Position numbers and translations under genes: made by a program | Source of the DNA: Nymphaea colorata | Taxonomy: Eukaryota; Streptophyta; Magnoliopsida; Nymphaeales; Nymphaeaceae | Length of the DNA: 64,000 nucleotides | Direction: 5' to 3' | Assembly: GCF_008831285.2 (NCBI RefSeq) | Contig: NC_045146.1 | Coordinates: 23,143,703 to 23,207,702, forward strand | Shown: positions 48,714 to 64,000 of the stretch, in pieces | Layout of the letters: each line of letters starts with the position of its first letter | How positions within the stretch are numbered: position 1 is the first letter of the stretch | Notes under the pieces: generated by a model | Databases searched by the model: none | Told to the model about the DNA's origin: nothing | Seen by the model: only the letters and a program-made list of their open reading frames with translations

Positions 48714-51150
48714 CTGTTTACTTTTCAATGGCTTTGTTCTCATAGACCTTGAAGGTCAGAGCACTCACTGAGAGACCTTCTCAGCAGCCAGTTGAACGGG
48801 TTCTTTCATATGTGAAAGTCAAAGCCTGATGGATAGAACATTAATTTTGATCAAATTATTCTTTTGAGTGTTTTTTTTTTTCATATGTACGTTTACACTA
48901 TGCATCATTCACTGGGTCTTGACCATGTTGGCTTTCGTGTCCAATGCCGTTCCTTCTCAAAGGTGTGGATTGAATCCATAAACGCGCTTGCTCCATAAGC
49001 CACATCTGAATTTGATCTGATCTTCAACATGTGCTATACGGATCTGGATTCGGAATGTTCACAATCAGATCAACATCGACACAGTTCCAAACGTTTGCCG
49101 AATGAATCAAACCGTAGGCCAAATTTACAATAATATGGAAATAAGAGAGGAATCAAAGGAAAGGTAATGAAACTCTTTATTAATTAGGAACGTAAATGGA
49201 TCATATGTATAATCCCCAACCCGAGCTTATTGTCCACTTGTGATCTGTTAAATATACCTGATCTGCTTACTTACAAATGTTAGATATATCCTATGGTTGT
49301 TGCATCCATATTGTGCTTCGGAAAACAAGGTCCGACTTCAAGTTGGAATGTGGATTCAATTAGGTAGGGCCTAATCAGTTTAGGTTCAACAAAAGTTATA
49401 TCAAACCCGAACCCGAACCAATTGCAGCCCCCCGTATTCCTCATGCATCGGCAAGTGGAAGCCATGAAGAATGTCGTACTTTATTCACTTTGATACTTGT
49501 GATGTCCAAAAATCTAATACTGGCCAGACTTGATAAAAAGTACAGTGAATGGGTTAGCAGATCATGTTATGATAAAAATTATTTTGTGGCTATAAAATGG
49601 TGAGTGTGGAAGAAGCCGGGAAAAAAGTTTATTAGCACCATACAACTAGAAATGTGAATGTAGTTAATATATCCAATTACTGATCCAATTTTAAAATTGT
49701 TCAGCAGCATTTGCTATACAAATATGAATCTAATAATTACTAATTGGATTAAATTCAACAAGCAGTTTCATAATCAATACCAAATCCAGATGCAAATCTG
49801 ACCCAATTACATGTAAATGTCGGATTTTTGCTGGCGAAAGGTCAGATTTGAATTTGTTTTTTGGTAAATACAATTCAAATTCAAACCCAAATCTGATTAC
49901 ATAGAACGCAACTAAATTGAATTCAGTAGAGGCTACGTATAACTCAAATCTGAACCACTTTATATCTCATAAATATTTGCATCTTGTATGTATTTGCCTC
50001 TACGGATTTGTTCGTTCTTGTATTTATTTATTTATTTTTGTTCAATCATTCAGTCGCGTGGTTAAATTGATGGGACCTTAGGTGACCATTTTGAAGGAAA
50101 ATTTTCTGTCGGACAAGTATCTTCCTACAGAAAACTTTGGACGAATAACAAAAATGTGATCACGGTTAAATGAAAGCCTTTGAAACTTAGGAGGCAATCG
50201 ATCACTTCTTTGGTCTAATAGAAGAAAAAGAGTTGTAATTCTTAGGCATTCAATTCAACTCAACGTTGATTTTCAGTTCATGTGCCTAACTTTGCTTAAT
50301 TATATGATACCATGGCATGCTTTCACGGAGATTTTTCTTGTACTTTACTTATAACATCAGTGTTCCTCTTTACACTCGCTCAATTTTCAGAAGAAAATTG
50401 AATAAGCTCAACCCTGAACTATATATAGGACCAGCATGTAAAGTCTTACAAGTAAAGCATTTTTGATGAATTTATGAGACGAGTTGTCCTTCTATTTCAA
50501 TACAGGAAATCTAAGTTCTGCGAATTCGTGACCTAATAGAAAGGAAGAAAGTCATCATCCCATGAAACGAAGAACTTTCTTAAGGCACTAGATTCTCTTC
50601 TCTTTTTTTTTTTCCGTCGTCTCTTTCTCAGCATCCAAGAATTGTATTCCATCAAGAAATTTCAACTGTGGATATCTTGCAAGTTCTTTATATATTTATC
50701 AACTTTGTCTGCATTCTTCAATTTCCAAGAAGCATGGATTCAGCTCATGCTATCCAAAATCAACTTCTTCGTAGTTTCTTTTTCCCTCAATTTGACCGTT
50801 GTGCATGAGTACGGACTTTTCAACGCCATGATCTGATTTTTCTCACGTTCTGACGTGACCATGAACCAGTTTTCAGGTTCCTCTGTTCCCTTTCCTGCCA
50901 AAGACTACGCAGTTTATTTGTATTAGTCATATGGTGGTGGCCGTTCAGCCGCCACAGAAAAGTCATTCTACCACGAAAAACAAGGAATTGTGACCATGGC
51001 GACAAATATCACTGCCATCCTCTCTCTTTTCATAAGGTTGCAGTGGGCTGGAAGAACTACAGACCTCCATACATGACCTCCACCTCTATTTCTGTCTCTG
51101 TGTGAGTGTTTCCATGTACAGGAGAAAAGTAACATGGGTGGAGTGGGAAA
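48714..51150. other. Intergenic region without a recognised gene
   Basis: Both strands were inspected; only short unrelated frames occur. The sequence is AT-rich, with several short CAAATCTGA/TCAGATTTG-like motifs around 49000-49960 that may be an old repeat family. Confidence 0.45.
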
Positions 51151-51250
51151 ATTTTTTTCATGAGCACTAAGTATATGGTTAACAAAATTTTAATTGACTA
51201 TGGGACGGACAATCACCCGATTCTTGTGAGGTGCCCTATATAACTGGGTC
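51151..51250 (+). repeat. Dispersed repeat, copy 2
   Basis: TTTTTTTCATGAGCACTAAG, then GTTAACAAAATTTTAATTGA and CCTATATAACTGGG, in the same order as the copy at 18521-18620. The first 45 bases are clearly related; the remainder is more diverged. Confidence 0.55.
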
Positions 51251-52301
51251 CAAATTCATCGAGTTTTAACATTAAATTAAGGTTTTAAAGAGTGGACTCT
51301 GTTGTAGGGCATATGCCTCACGAACCCCACCTATCTCCACCTGTGTTGTTTAAAGAAGAAAACGATAAAGTAGAAGAGTTGCACCCACCTAGCTAGGCCT
51401 GTCCTCTTGCGGCATCTAAGTTGGAGAAACTTCCCAATTAATGCATGTCTCCTTTTCCCTTTGTGTAAGGCTGAAGATAAAGATCAGAAACGAGTGCAGA
51501 TGGCAGTTTCAAGGAACAAAGAAGGAGAAAGATCGCATTTTGAAGTTTCATACCGTGGAAAGTCACATGGTCTTCTCCGCTGAGTTACATTTTTATTTGA
51601 TTGAAAGACTGGTTGTTTCTCCTGCATGACTAAAGTACATCTGCGTCAGATAAGAATCAAACAAAGCGGCCTGAAAAGAACAACGATGTTCACTTCAGCC
51701 CCACGCATATAATATGCGTAAGAAAAGAGGGCGCTTCAATAAACCTAAGCCCTGTGAAGTCCGACAATCTGAACTCAAACATCAGAGAAGATGCCCAGAT
51801 GTATCTGCAGTATGATGACTTTTCTGACAGCAAAAAAGTCTAATCGTTTCAGAAGCAAAGTCAGGTTAGCATCGTCTCGACGGCTTGATTTGAGTCGAAA
51901 GACTGGTTGTTCCTGGTCTCATCTTTGCCTGGTGTCTAAATCAATCCCTGTCATCCCCTCTCTATTCTAGCCAACATGGTTGATTATTCTCTGTGCGTTT
52001 CTCGTGCTTGAGTCTCTGCATGACAGGCTGTAAACTGGGGATGTTCAGTCAATCACTGTTATGATTTTTCTCTTTCAGGATTAAATCAGCGGCATTAGAA
52101 TTTAGATCCACTACTTTCATTACAGATAAGGACGTTAAACTGTTTTGTCCCCATAGCATAAAATGGACAAAATTTCCAAGAGGTTCAAACATAAAAGTTC
52201 TTTTCAAACTGATCAGATTTTACAAGGATTGGTCTTACTGTGGGTGGTACGTTCCATCCGTCTCCCCTTTAATTTTTTGTTTAAATTTCTTGGTGGGAAG
52301 A
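51251..52301. other. Intergenic region without a recognised gene
   Basis: Nothing supportable was seen. Confidence 0.45.
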
Positions 52302-56458
<4,157 letters not shown>

Positions 56459-56960
56459 CAGGTTCAAAGCCAGACCCTTTAAATTTCTGTTTTAAAAAAT
56501 ATTTTAAGCAAAATAAAAATATCTTAATATGTTTATAAAAGCTAAGTTGATATACAACATGTTTTTGTTTTTATGATATTGGGAATATCTCTCTGATCAA
56601 AAATTTTTTATGTTATATGAGCCGTTCAGCTTCACTTGTTATAAATATACAACTAAATTCAAAAAATGTTTAACTTAATACATGTTTTCAATCAACTTAC
56701 TTTTGAGATGAAAACCAGACCTCTTAAATTCATGTTAAAAAAATGTTTTAAACAAAATATAAACCCTCTAATGTCTTTATAAATACTAATTTAATATAAA
56801 TCATGTTTTAGTTCAAGTCATTTTTGTAGAAAAATTTGATCTTCATACTATGAAAATAGTGATGTTATTCTTTTTTTGACCATTGAAAAAGCATTATTTA
56901 AGTGAAAAAACAACTAACTTAATATATGATTACCATCAATTCACTCTTAAGATCATAAGA
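56459..56960 (+). repeat. Diverged tandem duplication, unit ~240 bp
   Basis: The block beginning near 56464 (GCCAGACCCTTTAAATT...AAGCAAAATA...) recurs from about 56702 (ACCAGACCTCTTAAATT...AAACAAAATA...) in the same order. Each copy continues with a TTTATAAA block, a CATGTTTT block and a related CTAA(C)TTAATA block. Identity is moderate. There is no coding capacity. Confidence 0.6.
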
Positions 56961-57490
56961 ATGTCATATTTCAAAAATGATAATAATAATAATTTCAATA
57001 AGTCTGATTTTTGTCTCTTACGTCTGGTTTTTACCATCTTTCTTATATATTTATATATTATTTATTCTTTTATTTGTCGTGTTGTTTGTATATGTAACTC
57101 CTTTTCTTAGAGAAAGAGAAAAAAGCTAACGTTAGGTCATATGGATATTGTCGTTTTGTCTGTGGTCCATCTTGGATTATGTTTGCATGAAAATATTTTT
57201 ATTTGTGCCATGAGATTTAATCTGTTATTTTTCTAATGTTGGACGAAACCTAACCCTACACTACAAATACATAAGCCCAAAGCCTCTTCTAATAAAGAAA
57301 CCAACGTAGTCAAAATCTTTTTTGGTTACCTTATTAGACAATTAAGATTGATATCCGACACGTAGTGGCTCATAACAAGGAAATATATTATATATAAAAA
57401 AAAAGATCCATTCAACGGCCGTAATCACAATAATGTTACAATTAATGTGCATAACATGATACATAGACGCGCACAAAATGGATCAACCAT

Positions 57491-57530
57491 CTAATTTCGT
57501 TGATTGAGTTCTAATTTCGTTGATTGAGTT
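57491..57530 (+). repeat. Perfect 20 bp tandem repeat, two units
   Basis: CTAATTTCGTTGATTGAGTT is repeated exactly, head to tail, at 57491-57510 and 57511-57530. The lack of divergence suggests a recent slip. Confidence 0.95.
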
Positions 57531-60500
57531 AAACTCCATAACTATATGTTGACGATTGTATAGTATCAACCAAGAGCTCATAACAAAAGCATTTATTCCA
57601 GGTGAGTGGAGAATTACAACCAGTTGCCTTCAAAAAGCATTTGTGTTAATGTTTTATGAACCTCCCTAAAGAATGAACATAAATTTCTGGAATACTAGTC
57701 CGAATGTTATATGAATCTGCCCCAATTTTTCGACCAGGGTAATGAAATAGTATATGACAATTCCATTAGCTAAATTACTTTTAAGAAGAACCTTTATTAT
57801 CACAAACAAAAATAACTACACAGATGTAGTTTTTGAAAATCAAAAGCCTCTGGCTAAACATCTAAACTGGACTTAGTTAACGTGAAAATAGCACTTTATA
57901 AGGATCAAAAGAAGATTAAACATCTACCACATTGATTTTATAAATGATGTTTGTGGAATTAGGTTAATTTATGAAAGAAGAAGAAGAAGAACAGGTGCAT
58001 AGTATATATATGCATTACTGGACATTGGCATGGAAGGAGAGAAGGCATGTCTTGCTTTTCAAAAAGTATACAGGATCCGCACCTTTCCTACCAGGGAGGA
58101 CCACCACCACGCTGCCCTCCCCCACTTCTTTACAAAATACAAAATATATGTACATTTTTGTTGCCCAATTCCTATCCTATAAGTTAGGTGTCACATATAG
58201 ACTCTTTCCCTTCCCTAGCCTCTTAAATCTCATCGCCTGATGATTCCCATATTTAATTGTATTCATGAAATTATACTATTTTTTCATCTTCAACCCACGT
58301 TCCTATGCATATATGACTACTACTATTATTATTATTGCAAAAAAAATGAAATAATAAATTCACTTCTGAATATACATTGGTTAGAGAGAGTCTACGTTTA
58401 CATAACTAGATTTGGCTGTCCAAAAATATGCGTCAGGTGGCCGCCGTCCAACATCGACCATCTTTCAGATTGCACATATACGGTTGAATAGTCAAGAGGA
58501 TTCTATGTTTCTAACAATGACTTTGCAGAATTTCTTTTTTTTTTTTGTGCCAATTTAAATTCAGGTGCGTGGAAGCCGTCTAAAAAATGGCCGAAGTTTT
58601 CTTCCTTTCTTTCTTTCACTTTGGAGGTTCAAGGACTTTTCGACTTGTGGGACCATTTGGTACACCTTTCAATCAGAGTTTAAAAGAAGGGTGGTTATGA
58701 GAATCGAATTGAAGACCAGCCGGTCTACCAGTTTGACTTGTTATGCTATGTCCCTTAAAAATATATATATATGAATTTGAATTCAGGACATTAAAATCTA
58801 CAATGTTAGGTAACTTGAAATTGCTATAAGACCTGATCAATACATTCAACTAATTCCATGATTTTAGTTTGCAATTTTAGGTATTCTTAGGTACCAAATT
58901 CCTATGGTGGTCAGATCCGTACATCTGCCAAACATGATTTAGGTACTATTTAACAGTTTCTGGAAGATAGTAATCGTAAGCATATGGTTATTTTGGTATC
59001 GTATGAAGATAAATTACCAAAAGTACTTTGATTTTTCTACTTATTATCATGAGGAGAACTACTAAAGCAAAAATAAATAGGCATTGCGTTCACAAAAAAA
59101 TATTCTATTACTTGAAGAAATTGTACTCGACAAGTAAATAATTAACAATATTCAGCAGTTCCTTTAAAATTGATGCTAGAAACAATGACATTATTATTAT
59201 ATTAGTATTGTAAAACGATCCGTAATTGTATTAAAGGGCAAAAGAACCTTCTTTACGATATCATCAATCGGCCGAGGTGGACCCTCACCGTTTCCCCATT
59301 TCCATGGTGGGGACCATGGATAGAAGGGGAAGGAGGGGGGCGCGGGTCCCACACTCATGTTGGAGAATATGCTCCTTCAACTTTGGGGAAGATGAAAGGT
59401 CGCTGACGTGGAGCCATTTCGCTGGTAGTTTGCGTTTCGTAACGGGAATCTAAGACGCTGACGTGGCCAATCTCTTGACACGTGAGCAGAAAGGTGGCGG
59501 GCCCCAGGTATCACATGGGCCTGGCCCCTTTTTGCTCTCCTTCCCTCAACAAATTAAATATTCACAAAAAAAAAAGAAGAAGAAGAAAGTTGGACTTGAA
59601 TTGAGTAAATAACTCGTTAAAAGATAATTTACTTTAGCAAAATAAAATGCCAAGTAATCTGACTATTTTTGAAGAGTAAAAGTTGACGTTAGATTTTTCA
59701 GGAAATTCTTGGACGAACGAGTGGTTGAACAGGAAGCACGCAATTCCTTGGTCCAAAACGTTTAAAAGACTTTTGCTTCCGTTGGTCGTCGTGCTTCCAA
59801 ACAAACTGAGATATGAATCAATCTCGTTTCCACGCTTTTATCAGTCTCATAATGTCGACGCCTTGTGAACCGTATAGCCAAAGAAACCGGTTCAGTTCAC
59901 AATTTTCTGCTACAAGAACTTGGGCTGGTGTTGAAAAGGCAGCTTCTGGGGATCGAGGTAATGACAATGCTGTTCACATCGCCTTGGTTTGTCCTCCATC
60001 CTGATCGGGCACATTCGAACAAGAGAAATGAGAACTTGTGGTTGTTTCCATGTAGTAAGCTCCACAATTGGATTCAAGCACGTTGACAGATCTGCAGTTT
60101 TTTTCTCTTCAGCACATTTACTACTGAGATTTCTTCGACGTAACTTAATGCAAGGTACAGAAACAACCCTTGAAAATGACATCACACGGTTTTTGTTCAT
60201 TCCTCAACATACTTACTGTATCTTCTGAAAACTCCAACTACATGTGTCTTTTCATGCAAATCCCACCTCGAAGTCATTTTCGTTCATTTGAAAAGTTACT
60301 ATACCGTTTTCCCTTTTATCATTTGCATGTCTCCTGCAGCTGCTTGATCCATGGCCCTACCTGCAGTCCCCACTGTCCAAGTCCCCTGGTAGAACTGGCA
60401 CCAGGAGGTCCTGACCGTCCGCCTTCTAGAAGATAAAATTTTCCGATGATCGATTGACCAGTCCGGGACAAAACCTACGGTACGTATAGACAACTTGTAG

Positions 60501-62040
60501 CTTATGTCACATGGACACGCCACTTTGGTCGCGATTTTTTTTTCATTTTTTCTCTGGTTGTTTCTGTGATCCGTAAGGCCGCGGCGACGTAAACAATGAC
60601 TCATTGAATTGGCTTCTAGTAAGAGGAAGGATGTGAAGGGTTTTGAGACAACGACTCTGGGCACGAATACTTTGTCACTTTACACATTGAACTTTCTCAT
60701 AGTATATGATGCTGGTCTCATATTGCATGGTTGTTGGAGGTTAAAGATTTTAAGCTCATTAAGGGATTTGTCTTCACCCTTGGGGTTTAGTCCAAGTTTT
60801 GACTCTGCCTCGGGGTTTAGTTCTATGGAGTGGTTTAGCTTTTGCAGGACCTTTTATATATATATATAAAAAGGCTTAAAAAGTCTCTTTTATGTGTAAT
60901 ATTTCAATCCCAACTATGTCTTATGTGTAGATAGACGGTGTTATAAGTCAAAGTTAGCCTAATCTAATGCCGGACGGCTCATAGTTGTTTGTGGACTCTA
61001 TGAACAGGCTTTAGGCCATGGATGTGTTCCATGAGATTGCCAGATCTTGCAGGTAATCTCAAAGCATGCCACCGGCCAACGCTCTTTCCCATTTCTTGCA
61101 AGATATCAAAGCAGAAAAGGGTAAAGGGATACGATTTATTGAGAACAGGCGACAAAAATTTCAATGTGTTGAGTTTAAAATCGCACAAGCAGACAGACAG
61201 GGAACTTTTTACTTGGTACTATTTAAAGTACAGTGGTACAATATTCTCCATTAGAAAATTACAGTTCTATATCTACGATCCACTTGACATGCTTTCCTTG
61301 GAATAGCTTGATTTGACTTAAAATCTAGGTCTTCATCTTTTACTTTCATGTTCCGACCATCATAGGACGTTGATATGAATTACCATCCAAAGAAATGCTC
61401 GAGTGCTACAACTAGGAATTCAAGGAATCCATAATCATGGGTTTGGCTTCATTATCAGATTGTTAATTGTAAGTTCGTTCCATATTCGATGAGACTCAAT
61501 AAGGATCGCGGCTTAGCAAACACTGCATAATTTAGAAAGGCGGACTTCACCACTTGAAACAACTTTGTGGAGTTTCTACAAAGGTTCTAAATATATGATC
61601 TACATATTTCCTCTGCTAAACTCCTTAGAAAAGCAAACGTTTGAATATAAATACTTTAATTGCTTTCCGGGAGACACATGGTGCCTATCGTTCGAGGAAA
61701 AGAAAAAAAGAAAGTGATTAAGGAAATGCCATTAGATTTACGTTGAGGAACTGAGAAAGGCTGGAAGAAAGGCCTATCCTCTGGTACGGACGGGGATCGA
61801 GTGTCAGCTTTTGGTTTCTGGTCCCTCCGCAATGAAGCGAGACGTTTACAGCCGGAAAAGACGTCGGAGTCCGGCAGAATGTTGCCGTGAGGGGGAAGGG
61901 AAGATGAGTGGGGGGACCAAGACCATTGATTGCTAACACTCAAAAGGGCAACCAAACAAGATCAACCCACAAAACCACACATTGTAAAACAAGGAAAAAG
62001 AGAATAATGAGTGAATAAAATAAAGGTAAAGGTAAAGGAG
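57531..62040. other. Intergenic region upstream of the BELL-type gene
   Basis: No gene supported. A GC-richer island at about 59265-59530 contains three ACGT-core motifs: CTGACGTGG at 59403 and 59459, and GACACGTGAG near 59478. The remaining sequence is AT-rich with short simple repeats. Confidence 0.45.
59400..59488. promoter_or_regulatory. Cluster of bZIP/bHLH-type ACGT-core motifs
   Basis: GCTGACGTGG occurs twice, 56 bp apart, and a CACGTG G-box follows within 20 bp, all inside a locally GC-rich island. Such clusters are typical of stress- or light-responsive plant promoters. No adjacent coding start was found on either strand, so the target gene is unknown. Confidence 0.35.
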
Positions 62041-63266
62041 GAAGAGAGAGAGAGAGAGGGGGTGGGTCCCAAAAGGATTGGAAGGTGGTCATAGAACACA
62101 GTACAGCAAATGGGCTAAGGACCTATGGACGGGCCTCTTTAATACGATCTTAATGGGAATTAGTTGGAAACGATGGACCACTTGGGGTGGGCCGGCCAAG
62201 ACAGCCCCTATTTTTAGAAGGCAACTGCTCAGGGGCATCATCTCCCACTGCTCACATCCGACGACTGCTCAGATCCCAACCTCCCTCTCCATCTCCACTA
62301 TTTCTTTCTCCTCCTTCTCTCTCTCCCTCTCTGCAACAGTAGCAGAGTCTCTCTCTCTCTCCCTCTCTCCCTCTCTCTCTCTGAATCACACTACTGCCAG
62401 ATGTGGATTCATGTCACACTGGGCAAAGACTTTTTCTGAATGCGAGCTTGGGTGGTGTTCATTACTAGGGATTCGTGTACCAGAATCTCCTACTTGGGGA
62501 TTGCTCCCCTCAACCTGTTGAGTAAGTTAAATAATTTAAGGTGGTACATGGCAGGTTCTGATTAGATGTAAGGGAAAAGATAGCTCGCTTCCCCTCCCCT
62601 CTCTTTCTCTGTCTTCTCTGTTGCATCTCTGCTTTTTCTACAGGATACGGCCCTGCAGGACTAAAATTATTAGCAGGTCTGCCAGGCCCCATTTTCCTCT
62701 CTCTACCACTGTTTCTCTCTCTGTAGTACAACTTCCACTGCCCACCCAATCGGAAGATTTGCTGTGTCGTGTCTTTGATTTCTTGTTTAGTTTAGTGTAT
62801 TGGGGGTGCGCCAATTTTAAAAGGAGGAGGGATTGGTGATGATTATTATATACACTGCTACATATTATTTTCTTCAGCAGCAAAGGAAAGCAATAAAATC
62901 TGCATGTATCTGCCTACATGGTGCCATTTCATAGGAGTTAGATCGAAGTGGGGAATAAGAGCGCAGACCTCCCGCATCTAGCCGTGGTTGACATTTGGGT
63001 GTCGGTCAAGATACCCAAGAGACATGCGCCCTTCCATTATCAGAAATGGATGGTCCTAGCATCCTGCCCCCTACCTGCTCCTGGAGTTGCAGAGGGAGAA
63101 GCAGGACTGCGGGTCTTGAAGTTGGCCAGAAGCCATTCAGTTTCTCTTCTTCCTCCACCAATCTTGTATCCTCAGAGCTCAGTGACAAACTAGCCTCCTG
63201 AACCTCACAATCAGAAAGAAATCTCTCTCGTTTTGGTCTCCGTATCATACCTTCAAAATTCCATCG
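62041..63266 (+). promoter_or_regulatory. Probable promoter and leader of the BELL-type gene
   Basis: GA and CT runs at about 62041-62060 and 62320-62382 precede the gene. A good donor (GTAAGTTA at 62522) and an acceptor (TTTTTCTACAG ending 62643) could bound a 122 bp leader intron. An in-frame stop (TGA at 63183) upstream of the ATG at 63267 closes the reading frame on the 5' side. Confidence 0.4.
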
Positions 63267-64000
63267 ATGGGAATGGAGGAAGGGGTGTTGATCGATCGTG
63301 GCCTGCGATTGAGAACGATTTCGGAGCTCAGCCATGAGTTTCACCAAGACAATCATAGTCAGGGTCTCGGTGACAAGTCAAGAGCGCAGATCCCAGCTGG
63401 CTATGGTGGCTACTCGGATTTCACTGCCATCATCAATCCAGGCATCCCTCAGATGGTGGGCGATAGTTTGGAGCATCCTCAGATGCTCAACCCCACAGAG
63501 ATCTTCAATCTCCAAACTGGCATGGAATTGCTGAGTTTCCCCGCCAAGAACAACTCCTCCTTGAGGTCTTCTGACGTCTTCAAAGGCTTTCTTGCCGTGA
63601 ACCAGCCACAGGCCAAGGCTGAACAGGGCTCATCATCGAAGCCCTCAACCACCACCACCACCACCACCAACATAGCCTACCATCAGCAAGAGCTGCCGGG
63701 CAGGTACCAAGAGGACCTGGCAAGAGGATCATCGGTCACGTCGTTGGAGCTCACCAACCAGGGCCTCATCATCAACGGCCAACCGGACTACCACCACCCA
63801 GCACAGCAACGTCAGAGTCGCCATGGCCTCTCCCTTTCCCTCTCTCCGCACAACCCATCTGAGCTGAGAGTCCAGTCCTTCGAGTCTGCTGCAGCAGACG
63901 ACCTCAGGTACGGTCTGGCGTACCGCGGTGCCATCAGCCGGCCATCCTTTCCTTCTCAGTACCGTCCCTACGAGCTCAAAAACTCCAAGTACCTCCCAGC
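63267..64000 (+). CDS. BELL1-like homeodomain protein, N-terminal part (cut by window edge)
   Basis: An open frame from the ATG at 63267 runs to the last base of the window, 244 codons, with no stop. It starts MGMEEGVLIDRGLRL. A Thr run (about residues 130-137) is followed by GLSLSLSPH at 187-195, which matches the short leucine/serine motif found before the SKY box in BELL proteins. Then YELKNSKYLP at 235-244 carries the SKY residues S240-K241-Y242. In BELL1-like proteins the SKY box opens the region that binds KNOX partners, and the BELL domain and TALE homeodomain would lie beyond the edge. The rest of the N-terminus is low-complexity, as in the family. I cannot tell which BLH clade it is. 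An in-frame stop at 63183 and no ATG between support the start. Confidence 0.85.
   Translation, partial: MGMEEGVLIDRGLRLRTISELSHEFHQDNHSQGLGDKSRAQIPAGYGGYSDFTAIINPGIPQMVGDSLEHPQMLNPTEIFNLQTGMELLSFPAKNNSSLRSSDVFKGFLAVNQPQAKAEQGSSSKPSTTTTTTTNIAYHQQELPGRYQEDLARGSSVTSLELTNQGLIINGQPDYHHPAQQRQSRHGLSLSLSPHNPSELRVQSFESAAADDLRYGLAYRGAISRPSFPSQYRPYELKNSKYLP

Noticed and set aside
63334-63534. 66-codon frame on + starting MSFTKT
   Set aside because: Lies in a different frame inside the BELL-type coding sequence, which has a longer frame and a recognisable SKY box.

Overview
This is nuclear DNA from a flowering plant. The genes carry ordinary GT-AG introns, intergenic DNA is AT-rich and full of microsatellites and small non-autonomous transposons, and the proteins belong to land-plant families: class II KNOX, BELL1-like, alpha-expansin, and a plant PLAC8-type cysteine-rich protein. 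The lineage cannot be fixed from the sequence alone. No organellar, bacterial or viral gene was recognised, and there is no CRISPR array or intact tRNA/rRNA gene.

Six protein-coding genes are supported, five complete and one cut by the right edge. From left to right: (1) a KNAT7-type class II KNOX homeobox gene on + (3841-12868, 293 aa) whose second intron is 7.7 kb; (2) a large gene on + (19832-26934, 1806 aa) with an N-terminal RING-CH-type zinc finger, a long acidic middle and an arginine/serine-rich tail, probably with a GC-AG last intron; (3) a small multi-pass membrane protein on + (30861-31997, 218 aa); (4) a PLAC8-type cysteine-rich protein with a Pro/Tyr/Gly tail on - (39215-36039, 264 aa), built from eight exons including two micro-exons of 22 and 19 nt; (5) an alpha-expansin on - (45346-43737, 289 aa) with an unusual linker and a near-consensus root-hair element upstream; (6) the first 244 codons of a BELL1-like homeodomain gene on + (63267 to the window edge). 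All exon sets were joined by hand. For the five complete genes each set gives an uninterrupted reading frame whose length divides by three.

Between the genes are long non-coding stretches: 13-19.5 kb, 27.5-30.8 kb, 32-36 kb, 39.6-43.7 kb and, longest, 45.5-62 kb. They hold several structures not explained by genes. These are a roughly 1.0 kb DNA transposon-like element with target-site duplication at 47.7-48.7 kb, a roughly 1.1 kb foldback element at 18.0-19.1 kb with a dispersed repeat inside it, two MITE-like elements at 17.3 and 42.6 kb, diverged tandem duplications near 56.5 kb, and an 88 bp TA tract at 52.3 kb.

Functionally, the window carries both halves of a TALE homeodomain pair. KNAT7-type KNOX proteins act by dimerising with BELL1-like proteins, and the two genes lie about 50 kb apart here. 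The expansin acts in the wall, and KNAT7-type factors regulate secondary wall formation, but nothing in the sequence shows that these neighbours are co-regulated. No undescribed multi-gene system stands out. The most unusual items are the RING-CH plus RS-tail protein, the double micro-exon gene and the transposon-like elements.
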